Source: Clostridia bacterium
Lineage (GTDB): Bacteria; Bacillota; Clostridia; CAKSNL01; HGM11501
NCBI GenBank assembly: GCA_017411325.1
Contig: JAFQQJ010000033.1
Span: 1-64,000 of the forward strand
Reading direction: 5' to 3'
Length of the DNA: 64,000 nucleotides
Shown one piece after another: positions 33,453 to 41,621 of this stretch. A model generated the notes under the pieces. It did not search any database. It saw only the letters and a list, made by a program, of their open reading frames with translations, and was not told the DNA's origin. The position numbers and the translations under genes were made by a program. How positions within the stretch are numbered: the stretch's first letter is position 1; each line of letters opens with the position of its first letter.

Positions 33453-34106
33453 TTACTCTTCATCAAGTATTGTTGTATCGAAATACTTCATAAGCTCGGG
33501 GTGGGGGCTGGGGATACATTCTGAGCCGAATACTTCGCCTAAGGGAGCGCATTCCTCTGCGCCGTGCTCGAGGGAAGCCTTAACTGCAGATACGTTACCT
33601 GCCACAACAAGTGTAACAAGTCTTCCACCGAGACGCTCTTCCTTATGAAGAAGTCTTACACTTGCAGCCTTGAGCATAGCATCTAAGCCTACAACTGCGG
33701 CGGTGAAGCCCGAAACCTCGAAGATACCGAGAGCCTTTCCGAAGGGAACATCGCTTACTTCGACATCCTTCATGCTCTTGGGGAATTTCTTATTGAATTT
33801 ATCTCTGTTAAAATCAAGTAAATATGCCATCTTTTCAGCCTGCTCGTCGGGGCGGGCGATAACGTGGGAAACGATAAATCTTCCCTTGGACTTGGCATAT
33901 TCTTCACCTGCTTCAACAGCTGCCTTAACTGCCGCAACGCTTCCTTCAACCTTTACACCCATAATGAGGGGAGCAGGAATCTTGGGAGCGAAAGGACGGT
34001 TTCTGTCAAAGGCAATAAGCTTGACGTCTGCTGCCTTTACCATCACATCAGCGGCACAGAGTGCTGTTGTCAGGCTGTATACTTCTATCATGCCGAATGC
34101 ATTCAT
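33453..34106 (-). CDS. Tandem-domain BMC-T shell protein
   Basis: A 217-residue shell protein with two BMC domains. The first (about 1-105) begins FGMIEVYSLTTALCAADVMVKAADV and carries an insertion between strands; the second (about 118-217) begins ALGIFEVSGFTAAVVGLDAMLKAASV. Such proteins form pseudohexameric trimers that provide larger or gated pores. It lacks the Cys-Pro-Gly pore motif of PduT. It lies between the aldehyde dehydrogenase and pduL genes. Confidence 0.92.
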   Translation of the reverse strand: MNAFGMIEVYSLTTALCAADVMVKAADVKLIAFDRNRPFAPKIPAPLIMGVKVEGSVAAVKAAVEAGEEYAKSKGRFIVSHVIARPDEQAEKMAYLLDFNRDKFNKKFPKSMKDVEVSDVPFGKALGIFEVSGFTAAVVGLDAMLKAASVRLLHKEERLGGRLVTLVVAGNVSAVKASLEHGAEECAPLGEVFGSECIPSPHPELMKYFDTTILDEE

Positions 34107-34125
34107 TTATCTCAATCCTCTCAAA

Positions 34126-35520
34126 TTAAACAATATGGAAGCCGTCAACCAGTACGCAACGTCTGCTTCTTGTGAAGGAGTGTGCTGCGGTTAAGCCTTC
34201 GCCTGTGGGACCTGCGATGGTGAAGGTGGTGTAGCCCTCGCCTCCTGCGCCGATTCCGGCATATGAGGGAGCATTCTTAACGAAGATTGTTGTTTCAACT
34301 TCGCGTGCAAATCTTGTGAGATGGTCAACGTTCTTGGAGTGGATGTGAGCAGAGTGGCGGTTGCCGTGTTCTGCCTGAACTGCAAGAGTGATTGCCTCAT
34401 CAATATCGTCAACTCTTACGATTGCGAGGATGGGCATCATCATTTCAACCTGAACGAAGGGATGGGTTGCATCTGTTTCGCAGATGATGAGCTTTGTGCC
34501 GGCGGGAGCATCAATTCCGAGAGCGGCAAGGAACTTAACAGCGTCCTTTCCAACCCACTTCTTATTGATGTCGTACTTGCCGTTCTTGTTAACAAGGCAA
34601 AGCTCCATAAGTCTGTCGATGTCAGCACCCTTTAAGAGGTATGCACCGTGCTTCTGCATTTCTGAAATAAGGATATCAGCGATATTTCTGAAGGCAAAGC
34701 ATTCTTTTTCAGCGATACAGGGAAGGTTGTTGTCGAAGCTTGAGCCGTCAACAATATCCTTCGCTGCCTTGTATACATCTGCTGTGTCGTCAACGATAAC
34801 GGGAGGATTACCTGCACCTGCACCGATTGCCTTCTTACCGGAGGATAAGAGCGCCTTAACAACGCCGGGGCCGCCTGTTGCAACAAGCATTCTTACGATG
34901 GGAGACTGCATCATTTCGTCAGAGGATTCCTTTGTGGGATTCTCAACGGAAACAACTAAGTTCTCAGGTCCGCCTGCTTCAAGTACAGCACGGTTTACAA
35001 GGTCAACTGCATAGTTTGCAGTATCCTTTGCATTGGGGTGGGGGTTGAATACTACTGCATTAGCGCCTGCAATCATACCCATGGAGTTACAGAGAACTGT
35101 TTCACTGGGGTTGGTGGAAGGGGTGATGCTTCCGATAACTCCGTAGGGAGCCATTTCGATTAAGGTAAGACCTTCGTCACCTGTCATAGCGGTGGGCTTC
35201 AAGTCTTCTGTACCGGGAGTTTTCTTTGCAACAAGCTGATGCTTTATAATCTTGTCGTGAACGTTACCCATTCCGGTTTCCTTAACGCCGAGCTCAGCCA
35301 TAATTTCAGCTTCTTCCAATGTGAGGCGTCTGATATTCTTAATCATTTCCTCTCTCTGGGCAACTGTGTAGCTCTTAAGCTCCTTATAAGCCTTGCTTAC
35401 TGCGTTAAGCGCGTCTGTCATATTGGTGAAAACGCCCTTCTTGTGAGTCTGGGGACGAACCTCGCCCATGGACTTGATTACGCTTGCAACGATTTCACTT
35501 ATCATTTTTTCGTTATCCAT
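34126..35520 (-). CDS. pduP: CoA-acylating propionaldehyde dehydrogenase, PduP-like
   Basis: A 464-residue NAD+-dependent aldehyde dehydrogenase converting propionaldehyde plus CoA to propionyl-CoA. The catalytic cysteine is in NNLPCIAEKE (about residue 270), the dinucleotide region is VATGGPGVVKA, and the NPHPNAKDT region is typical of the CoA-acylating class. The N-terminal helix NEKMISEIVASVIKSMGE, separated from the core by a linker, is a typical encapsulation peptide. It lies downstream of pduT; the leader (35521-35593) contains a possible stem-loop. Confidence 0.93.
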   Translation of the reverse strand: MDNEKMISEIVASVIKSMGEVRPQTHKKGVFTNMTDALNAVSKAYKELKSYTVAQREEMIKNIRRLTLEEAEIMAELGVKETGMGNVHDKIIKHQLVAKKTPGTEDLKPTAMTGDEGLTLIEMAPYGVIGSITPSTNPSETVLCNSMGMIAGANAVVFNPHPNAKDTANYAVDLVNRAVLEAGGPENLVVSVENPTKESSDEMMQSPIVRMLVATGGPGVVKALLSSGKKAIGAGAGNPPVIVDDTADVYKAAKDIVDGSSFDNNLPCIAEKECFAFRNIADILISEMQKHGAYLLKGADIDRLMELCLVNKNGKYDINKKWVGKDAVKFLAALGIDAPAGTKLIICETDATHPFVQVEMMMPILAIVRVDDIDEAITLAVQAEHGNRHSAHIHSKNVDHLTRFAREVETTIFVKNAPSYAGIGAGGEGYTTFTIAGPTGEGLTAAHSFTRSRRCVLVDGFHIV

Positions 35521-35546
35521 AATTCATCCGGCCTTTCTTTGTTAAG

Positions 35547-35575
35547 GCGAGGGGGGAAAGCCCACAAGCCTTAAA
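35547..35575 (-). other. Possible stem-loop between pduT and the aldehyde dehydrogenase gene
   Basis: On the transcript AAGGC...GCCTT arms enclose GGG...CCC. The structure could stabilise or process the polycistronic mRNA and tune the level of shell protein relative to enzyme. No T-run follows. Confidence 0.35.
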
Positions 35576-35593
35576 CTTATTAAATTTTTATCC

Positions 35594-36142
35594 TTAAAGA
35601 ATTGATTTCCAAATATCTTTTGTGGGACGGGCAATAACGGCGCTGTCAAGGTAAGTGCCTTCTTCTTTTATTGCCTGTTTTGCTTTTTCGATTGCCGCCT
35701 CGACTGCAGCAACCTCGCCCGTTATGAACATATAGCTCTTGCCGCTCATACCCTTTGCAATTCTAAGCTCAATAAGCTTTACAATGGCTGTTTTTGCGGC
35801 AATATCTGCGGCAACTATGATAGAGGACGCAGTAAATGTCTCAAGTATACCGAGGGCGGATACCTCGCCGGGATCGGATGATCCGTACATAGCGGGGAAA
35901 ATGTCCTCGTGGGGATTTCCCAGTATGAAGCTGTCAACAAGCTTTGCCGGAAAGTGTGTTTTTGCGGCATCTACCGCTGCTTTTACAGCACTCAGCGCAC
36001 CGCTTACTATTACAATATACTTGCCGGGGCAGACCGTCATAGCCGTGATGATTTCAACTTCCGCGGTTTTTGACATAATGTCTGCTGCCTGTACGCCGGT
36101 GGTTACATTAAAGTACTCCACCATTCCGATTGCTTTTGGCAT
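35594..36142 (-). CDS. pduT: PduT-like BMC-T shell protein with Fe-S pore cysteine
   Basis: A 182-residue tandem BMC shell protein. The first domain begins IGMVEYFNVTTGVQAADIM and has C38 in VCPGKY, the same position and context as the cysteine of PduT that holds a [4Fe-4S] cluster at the trimer centre. The second domain begins ALGILETFTASSIIVAADIA. It is encoded directly after pduS, as in pdu operons where the pair is proposed to carry electrons across the shell. Confidence 0.93.
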   Translation of the reverse strand: MPKAIGMVEYFNVTTGVQAADIMSKTAEVEIITAMTVCPGKYIVIVSGALSAVKAAVDAAKTHFPAKLVDSFILGNPHEDIFPAMYGSSDPGEVSALGILETFTASSIIVAADIAAKTAIVKLIELRIAKGMSGKSYMFITGEVAAVEAAIEKAKQAIKEEGTYLDSAVIARPTKDIWKSIL

Positions 36143-36167
36143 AATGTGCTTCCTTTCAGTTTAATTC

Positions 36168-37496
36168 TCAGTTTATTTTTACGGTAACGCTCTTCTCCGT
36201 CACATCTGTTACAGTTCCGTTTACGGAAGAGTGGATGGGGAGAGAAAGTGCATTTTCGGCTGCAGCGGCAATTATGTCGCCGACCTTAACCGTATCGCCC
36301 TTCTTAACGGCAACCACAGGGGGGGCACCGATACTCTGGGCTAAAGATATTTTTACTTTTGATGTCTTTATTTCAGTCTCGTCAAGGGGCGCATCGTGAT
36401 CATATTTTACTATGTCAAGACGGCTTATAAGACGTGACATGGGTACAAGCCTTCCGTCCCTTTCTTCCTTGGCATCAGCGGGTGCGGGAAGGGGATCGGG
36501 TTTAAGTCCGTTTTTACGGAGCTTGGATTTATATATTCCGATAAGTGCGGCGGGGCTTAAGCCCTGAGGGCAGGAATACATCTCACAAAGACCGCAGCCT
36601 GAGCAGTAAAGGGTGTTAACCAGTGCGGGAACATCCGTATTACCGCTTGAAATGCAGCGCATAAAAGCTGCAGGGTCTATCGGGTGATTGAGTAAGTTTC
36701 TTGAGCAAAGGTCGGTGCAGGTTCTGCACTGACAGCAAGTGCCCATAGCCCTTGTTACACTTATGGTAACTTTCTGAGTCCTTGTGCCTACGATATGATG
36801 ATTTTTCGGAAGTACGATGATGGCATTGCTCGTCTTTGTAACAGTGCCCGATTCATCGGTGAGTCTTCCTGTCATAGGTCCTCCGTGAATAATTGCAGTA
36901 TCTTCTGTGGTCTTACCACCGCAAAGTGCAATCAAATCAGAAAAGGACGTACCGATAGGCGCTAAAACCGTTTTGGGATTTTTTACTTCGCCCGTAACGG
37001 TTATATATTTATGGGTTACGCTTTTTCCTTCGAAAACCGCACGGTAAATATTAAGGGCGGTTTCTACATTTATTACGGCAGCACCCACATCAAGAGGGAG
37101 ACCGCCGGCAGGAACGACTCTTTTAATAGTGTCGTAAACGAGTATTACCTCGTCACCTGCGGGATAAATTTCTTTCAGCAGATGAAGTCTGCCTTTTTCG
37201 TGGTCGGGAAGTACACGGTTAACAGCATCAACGGCGTTTTTGTATGCCCCCTTAACCGCCACGATAAATTCTTTGGCACCGAGCACTTCACAAACCAGTG
37301 AGAGTGCCTTCATTATTTCTTCTGCGTATGTAGCAATAATCTGTCTGTGAACGCGAAGCAGAGGCTCGCATTCGGCGCAGTTCAAAATAACGTATTCTGC
37401 CTTTTCGCTCATTTTAGCGTAAGTGGGGAAACCGGCACCGCCGGCACCGGCTACACCGCTATCCTTGAGTATTTCTTTTAATTTTGTAATATCCAT
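36168..37496 (-). CDS. pduS: PduS-like RnfC-related flavoprotein with two Fe-S motifs
   Basis: A 442-residue protein. The N-terminal GAGGAGFPTYAKM (about residues 16-28) is the FMN/NADH-binding signature shared with Nqo1 and RnfC. An SLBB region is followed by ferredoxin-like cysteine clusters near residues 256-270 (CCQCRTCTDLC) and 298-310 (CSGCGLCEMYSC). The C-terminus is a barrel-sandwich hybrid domain. PduS reduces cobalamin in B12-dependent pdu systems, but here the dehydratase is a glycyl radical enzyme. Its job may be NADH reoxidation or supplying electrons to the activase (inference). Confidence 0.92.
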   Translation of the reverse strand: MDITKLKEILKDSGVAGAGGAGFPTYAKMSEKAEYVILNCAECEPLLRVHRQIIATYAEEIMKALSLVCEVLGAKEFIVAVKGAYKNAVDAVNRVLPDHEKGRLHLLKEIYPAGDEVILVYDTIKRVVPAGGLPLDVGAAVINVETALNIYRAVFEGKSVTHKYITVTGEVKNPKTVLAPIGTSFSDLIALCGGKTTEDTAIIHGGPMTGRLTDESGTVTKTSNAIIVLPKNHHIVGTRTQKVTISVTRAMGTCCQCRTCTDLCSRNLLNHPIDPAAFMRCISSGNTDVPALVNTLYCSGCGLCEMYSCPQGLSPAALIGIYKSKLRKNGLKPDPLPAPADAKEERDGRLVPMSRLISRLDIVKYDHDAPLDETEIKTSKVKISLAQSIGAPPVVAVKKGDTVKVGDIIAAAAENALSLPIHSSVNGTVTDVTEKSVTVKIN

Positions 37497-37499
37497 TGA

Positions 37500-37769
37500 T
37501 TAAAACTCCAATTCTGTGCCGGAGTCCACGATGCCGACGATTGCCGCATCAATGGGACTTGATTCCTTTCCGCAGCCGATTCTTGCTGCGCTGCCTGTTG
37601 CAATTAAAACTGTTTCGCCGATACCGCAACCTACGTTATCGACTGCAACAAAGCGTTCGGATGGTTGAGCCTTGCCTAAGGCAGGCTCAACCACCATGAA
37701 TTTGCTTCCGACCAGATTGTCATTTTTTCTTGTGGATACGATGCTTCCGACTACTTTTGCAATAATCAT
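37500..37769 (-). CDS. eutN: EutN/CcmL-type BMC-P vertex protein
   Basis: An 89-residue pentamer-forming protein that caps the vertices of the compartment. The family pattern is clear: MIIAKVVGSIVSTRKNDNLV at the N-terminus, then VAVDNVGCGIGETVLIATGS and PIDAAIVGIVD. Three bases separate its end from the pduS start. Length normal. Confidence 0.96.
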   Translation of the reverse strand: MIIAKVVGSIVSTRKNDNLVGSKFMVVEPALGKAQPSERFVAVDNVGCGIGETVLIATGSAARIGCGKESSPIDAAIVGIVDSGTELEF

Positions 37770-37811
37770 AATAGAGCATCCTTTCTTGGAAAAAATGATT
37801 TTTTGAAAAAA

Positions 37812-38249
37812 TTACTTAAGTACGGGAATAATCTTTTCAACGTCTGAGTGAGGTCTGGGAATAACGTGAGTAGCGATGATTTCACCAAGCTTGGAAGCAT
37901 TGGTCTGACCTGCTTCTACAGCAGACTTAACAGCGCCTACGTCACCTCTAACCATAACGCTTACAAGACCGGAACCGATCTTCTCTGTGCCAACTAACTG
38001 AACGTTAGCAGCCTTGAGCATTGCGTCAGCAGCTTCGATTGCTGCAACTAAACCTCTTGTTTCGATGATACCTAAAGCTTCGAGTGACATTTTCTTTTCC
38101 TCCTTAACTTTAATTACTTCTTTTTTTACCGGAGCTTCTGCTACGGCTTTTATTTCGGCCTCAGCCTTTGCGGGCTCAGCCTTAGCTGCTGCGGGAGAAG
38201 CAGCCTTGGGAGCCGCCTTCTTCGGAGCAGTTTTCTTTTCTTCAGCCAT
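37812..38249 (-). CDS. BMC-H shell protein with 53-residue Ala/Lys/Glu/Pro-rich N-terminal extension
   Basis: A 145-residue protein whose last 92 residues form a standard hexameric BMC-H domain ([20 protein letters not shown] onward), nearly identical to the shell protein encoded just upstream (38283-38558). The first 53 residues are low-complexity (many AP, KA and AE steps) and probably disordered. Met54 is preceded in the mRNA by a perfect AAGGAGG at 8-base spacing (38091-38105), stronger than normally needed, so a second, core-only protein is probably made from the same gene. The extension might line the lumen, bind cargo or modulate assembly (inference). Confidence 0.9.
   Translation of the reverse strand: MAEEKKTAPKKAAPKAASPAAAKAEPAKAEAEIKAVAEAPVKKEVIKVKEEKKMSLEALGIIETRGLVAAIEAADAMLKAANVQLVGTEKIGSGLVSVMVRGDVGAVKSAVEAGQTNASKLGEIIATHVIPRPHSDVEKIIPVLK
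38088..38105 (-). promoter_or_regulatory. Internal ribosome binding site and ATG within the extended BMC-H gene
   Basis: On the minus strand AAGGAGG (38099-38105), 8 spacer bases, then ATG (38088-38090) in frame with the BMC-H domain. It would yield a 92-residue core shell protein, comparable to the PduB/PduB' dual start known from pdu operons. Confidence 0.7.
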
Positions 38250-38282
38250 GTTATTTACCGCCTTTCGTTAAAAGGTAATAAA

Positions 38283-38558
38283 TCAGAACTTGGGAAGGAT
38301 CTTTTCAACGTCTTCGTGGGGTCTGGGAATTACGTGTACAGCGATGAGCTCACCAAGTCTGGATGCAGCAGCGCTACCAGCTTCTGTAGCAGCCTTAACA
38401 GCACCTACATCGCCTCTGACCATAACGCTTACAAGACCGGAACCGATCTTTTCTGTGCCGATTAATACAACCTCGGCAGCCTTAACCATTGCATCTGCTG
38501 CTTCAACAGCTGCGGTTAAACCTCTTGTTTCAATCATACCTAATGCTTCTTTTGCCAT
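38283..38558 (-). CDS. BMC-H hexameric shell protein (PduA/PduJ-like)
   Basis: A 91-residue canonical BMC-H protein: [20 protein letters not shown], a central [20 protein letters not shown] and the C-terminal [16 protein letters not shown]. It is presumably the main facet protein. Good ribosome binding site (GGAGG). It is followed 33 bases later by the extended paralogue. Confidence 0.97.
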   Translation of the reverse strand: MAKEALGMIETRGLTAAVEAADAMVKAAEVVLIGTEKIGSGLVSVMVRGDVGAVKAATEAGSAAASRLGELIAVHVIPRPHEDVEKILPKF

Positions 38559-38596
38559 TTTGATATCCTCCTAAAAATTAAATTCTTTTTTATTTA

Positions 38597-40168
38597 TTAT
38601 TCATTAATGATTGCGATTTTAAGTCCGCTCATTGCAAGATTTGTCTTGTGAGCTTCGTTGATTTCGGAAAGGGGGAACTTATGTGTGATAAGCTTTCCAA
38701 TCGGAAGACCGATTCCCTTAGCTCTCTTTAAGAAATCAAAGGTTGTTGCGTAGTCACGAAGTGTGTATACCCAGGAACCAACTGTTGTGATTTCCTTTGA
38801 GCAAATATCGAAATGGGGGTTGATTGTTGCGTCTCCGCCGTTGATGAAGAAGCCGAGCTCGCAAAGACCGCCGCCGTTTCTTATGAACTTATAGATGTTT
38901 GCGTGAGCGATGGGGGAGCCTGTGCACTGGAATGCAAAGTCAGCAAGATAGCCGCCGAATGCATTTTCAACGCCCTTGGCAAGCTCTTCAACACCCTTGT
39001 GGTTTTTGAAGTTAACTGTGCCGGTTGCGCCCATTTCCTTGGCAAAGTCAAGTCTCTTATCCTCGCCGTCAACTGCAACGATGTTTTCGATACCCATTGT
39101 ACGAAGTATTGCGATACAGATGAGTCCGATGGGGCCGCAGCCCTGAACAACAACTCTTGAGTTGAAGCGAAGGATTCCTGTTGTCTTAGCACGCTCAACT
39201 GCGTGGATTAAAACTGCACAGGGTTCGATTAAGATTCTTGAATCTAAATCAAGGTCGCTTACGTTGAATACGGTAGAACCGCCTCTTACTACTATGTAAT
39301 CAGCAAACCATCCGTTTAAGTGAATGTCGTCGTCGGGAAGAAGTCCGTAAACGTCTGCACCGCCTACATTCTGCTTATTTAAGTCAAACATTGTAATGTC
39401 GGGGTTGTCTTTGAAAATCATACAGGTTACAACCTTGTCGCCTACTGCGAGGGGCTTTCCTGCGCTGTCTTTCTTGACATTTTTACCCATCTTTACGATC
39501 TCACCTGTTCCCTCGTGACCGAGTACAACGGGGATAAGACCGAAGGGGTCTCTCTTGAATTCATGAGCATCTGTTCCGCAGACACCGCAGCCTTCTACCT
39601 TAACAAGGATGTCGTCATCGCCAAGCTCGGGGATGGGGAATTCCTTGATTTCGTAGTTTTCAAGCTTTGTGAGCATTGCTGCGCGGCTTGTTTTCGGAAT
39701 GGGGCCTGCTGCCTTAGGAGCACTTGCCTTGGGTGCAGCTGACTGATTCATTTCGGAAAGAACCTGCTGAACAATAGCCTGAATTTTGTCCTGGTTAATA
39801 TCCATAGCTATTCTCCTCTCAGATTTATTTTGTTTTATTATGTCGCCCTCAATGACTCCGATTGCGGGGAAGGGAAGTTCCTTCTCCAAGAGACTGTCGC
39901 CATTAAAGGAATCGTAGATGATGAATTTGGGTGTTGCGTTTGTAATTGCGTGGCAGGCAAAGAGTACTGCGCTTATGCTTTTTGTATTCTTTGAAACACG
40001 GAAAATTGTTTCTGCCTGCGCCCTTGATGCCGGATAACCGCCGTTTTCAATAAGGTGGTAGATAAACTCGCCTTTTTTATCGGAAGGAACGGTTACTTTT
40101 GTGTTGCCTTTAACCGTTTCAGCCAGCTTTTCGGCATTTTTCGCAAAGTCATCTGTTATGCTTTGCAT
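38597..40168 (-). CDS. Zinc alcohol dehydrogenase with internal encapsulation peptide and 121-residue N-terminal module
   Basis: The full ORF is 523 residues. Residues about 160-523 are a medium-chain zinc alcohol dehydrogenase (catalytic CGVCGTDAHE and GHEGTGE, Rossmann QGCGPIGL), which would reduce propionaldehyde to propanol or lactaldehyde to propanediol, recycling NAD+. Residues 122-160 (MDINQDKIQAIVQQVLSEM plus an Ala/Pro linker) are a typical encapsulation peptide, and Met122 (39803-39805) has its own GAGAGGAG ribosome binding site. Residues 1-121 are in frame without a stop, have a separate good ribosome binding site (GGGAGGAAGG), and match no family I recognise. Either a genuine fusion or two proteins from one frame. 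Confidence 0.88.
   Translation of the reverse strand: MQSITDDFAKNAEKLAETVKGNTKVTVPSDKKGEFIYHLIENGGYPASRAQAETIFRVSKNTKSISAVLFACHAITNATPKFIIYDSFNGDSLLEKELPFPAIGVIEGDIIKQNKSERRIAMDINQDKIQAIVQQVLSEMNQSAAPKASAPKAAGPIPKTSRAAMLTKLENYEIKEFPIPELGDDDILVKVEGCGVCGTDAHEFKRDPFGLIPVVLGHEGTGEIVKMGKNVKKDSAGKPLAVGDKVVTCMIFKDNPDITMFDLNKQNVGGADVYGLLPDDDIHLNGWFADYIVVRGGSTVFNVSDLDLDSRILIEPCAVLIHAVERAKTTGILRFNSRVVVQGCGPIGLICIAILRTMGIENIVAVDGEDKRLDFAKEMGATGTVNFKNHKGVEELAKGVENAFGGYLADFAFQCTGSPIAHANIYKFIRNGGGLCELGFFINGGDATINPHFDICSKEITTVGSWVYTLRDYATTFDFLKRAKGIGLPIGKLITHKFPLSEINEAHKTNLAMSGLKIAIINE
39803..39819 (-). promoter_or_regulatory. Internal ribosome binding site and ATG of the alcohol dehydrogenase proper
   Basis: GAGAGGAG precedes ATG (39803-39805) by about 7 bases on the minus strand. 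Initiation here gives a 402-residue enzyme whose encapsulation peptide is at the free N-terminus, the usual position. Confidence 0.65.
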
Positions 40169-40188
40169 TGTAACCTTCCTCCCATCTC

Positions 40189-40698
40189 TTAAGCAAGATT
40201 ATTTTTGAAATAATCAGCACCGAAGGCTGAAAGGTAGGTATCCAGTTCCTCTGTTCCGCCGGAAACGCCAAGGCCTCCGACAACAGCATCGCCGATCTTT
40301 AAGGGATCGCCGCCGCCGAACACCACGATACGGCAGTCATTTGTAAACTGTATTCCGTATAAGGGCTGATTCGGCTGAGCCATGCTCTTTAAGGCGCTTG
40401 TGGGCATCTTAAGTGCCACAGAGGTATATGCCTTCTGCAAAGCAACATCATAGCTTGCGATGAAGGAATCATCGGTTGCGTGAATCAAAATCGGGTTTGC
40501 GCCGGAATTTGTAATGGCGATTACCGCCTTTACACCAACCTTTGCTGCTTCCTTTTCAACGGCTTCGGCTAAAAGCTTTGCAGTATTCAAGGTTATGTTA
40601 TCTGTTTTGTAAGTAGAAGAACTACCCATATTAAAGGAAGGCGATTTTATATTATCCTTTACGGCATCGACGATTTTTCTTAAATCTTTCTCGTCCAT
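40189..40698 (-). CDS. GlcG/HbpS (PduO C-terminal-like) protein with N-terminal targeting helix
   Basis: A 169-residue protein. Residues about 28-165 are a GlcG/HbpS domain (LAEAVEKEAAKVGVKAVIAI, AYTSVALKMPTSAL, GGGDPLKIGDAVVGGLGVSGG). The family includes the heme-binding C-terminal domain of PduO. The first 19 residues (EKDLRKIVDAVKDNIKS) resemble an encapsulation peptide followed by a Ser-rich linker. Function in B12-independent compartments is not established; it could bind heme or another cofactor. It lies 25 bases after the aldolase gene. Confidence 0.87.
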   Translation of the reverse strand: MDEKDLRKIVDAVKDNIKSPSFNMGSSSTYKTDNITLNTAKLLAEAVEKEAAKVGVKAVIAITNSGANPILIHATDDSFIASYDVALQKAYTSVALKMPTSALKSMAQPNQPLYGIQFTNDCRIVVFGGGDPLKIGDAVVGGLGVSGGTEELDTYLSAFGADYFKNNLA

Positions 40699-40723
40699 AA
40701 AACCATCCTTTATATAACGGAAA

Positions 40724-41533
40724 TTACTTTCCGAGGCTTTCCATTACTTTCTTTGTGATCTGAGCGATAAGCTCTGCATCGGAGCAAGAGGAAGAACATC
40801 CGCCTTCTTCAACGCCCTGGTGGCAGTTGTGGCAGCTCTGAACGCCTGCTTTTGCATTTAAGCAGATGTCAGCGGGGTGCTTACCTGTCATACCGAATGC
40901 ACGGCGAACTTCGTAAAGTCTCTTAACCTGTTCCTTGGAAAGCTCCTTGGGACCGCCGAGCTGCTTTGACTGATAGAGAAGCTGAGCATAGAACTCAACG
41001 GATTCCATCTTGTGATAAGCAGAAAGAAGGCTGTCAGAGAAGGAAAGAGCACCGTGGTTTGCAAGGAGTACAGCATCAAAGTGCTGAAGGTACTTTTCAA
41101 CTGCATCGGGAATTTCCTCTGTGGAGGGTGTACCGTAATCAGCAATCGGAACGCAGCCAAGTGCGATTACAGCTTCGGGCATAATGGGTGCTGTGAGCGG
41201 AACACCTGCGATTGCAAAGCTTGTTGCATAAAGGGGATGAGCGTGAACAACAGCCTTAACGTCAGGTCTCTGCTTATAAACTCTCATATGCATCTTGATT
41301 TCGGAGGAGGGACGGAAATTACCTGTTGCGGAAATTACCTTACCGTCGCCGTCAACCTTACAGATATAGTCGGGTGTCATGAAGCCCTTGGAAACACCTG
41401 TGGGTGTGCAAAGGAATTCGTTTTCACCGATCTTAACAGAAATGTTACCGTCGTTGGAAGCAACCATTCCCTTGTCATAGATTCTTTTACCGATGTCGCA
41501 AATTTGTTTTTTGATTTCGTATTCGTTTACCAT
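40724..41533 (-). CDS. Class II fuculose/rhamnulose-phosphate aldolase with Cys-rich linker and C-terminal targeting peptide
   Basis: A 269-residue class II aldolase of the aldolase/adducin family that splits a deoxyketose-1-phosphate to DHAP and lactaldehyde. SNDGNIS (about residue 26), the zinc histidines in VVHAHP and the later ANHGAL histidine are present. Core length is normal to about residue 215. An additional tail contains CHNCHQ...CSSSC, then the amphipathic helix DAELIAQITKKVMESLGK, a C-terminal encapsulation peptide as described for fucose/rhamnose compartments. It has its own promoter. I cannot distinguish fuculose from rhamnulose phosphate; the GH29 gene nearby favours fucose. 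Confidence 0.92.
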   Translation of the reverse strand: MVNEYEIKKQICDIGKRIYDKGMVASNDGNISVKIGENEFLCTPTGVSKGFMTPDYICKVDGDGKVISATGNFRPSSEIKMHMRVYKQRPDVKAVVHAHPLYATSFAIAGVPLTAPIMPEAVIALGCVPIADYGTPSTEEIPDAVEKYLQHFDAVLLANHGALSFSDSLLSAYHKMESVEFYAQLLYQSKQLGGPKELSKEQVKRLYEVRRAFGMTGKHPADICLNAKAGVQSCHNCHQGVEEGGCSSSCSDAELIAQITKKVMESLGK

Positions 41534-41574
41534 AAATCATTTCTCCTTCTTCTTAAAGAATATTCGACAACATA

Positions 41575-41603
41575 ATATTATCACATTATCTTTGGTTTGT
41601 CAA
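41575..41603 (-). promoter_or_regulatory. Internal promoter of the BMC operon, upstream of the aldolase gene
   Basis: On the minus strand TTGACA (41598-41603) and TAATAT (41575-41580), 17-base spacer. The pair is framed by ACAACAT (from about 41568) and ATGTTGT (about 41611-41617), a possible operator for the DeoR-type regulator. Confidence 0.8.
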
Positions 41604-41621
41604 CAATAAAATGTTGTTTTT

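Noticed and set aside
34484..35014. 176-codon ORF opposite the aldehyde dehydrogenase gene
   Set aside because: It is a shadow ORF; no ribosome binding site and composition mirrors the sense gene.
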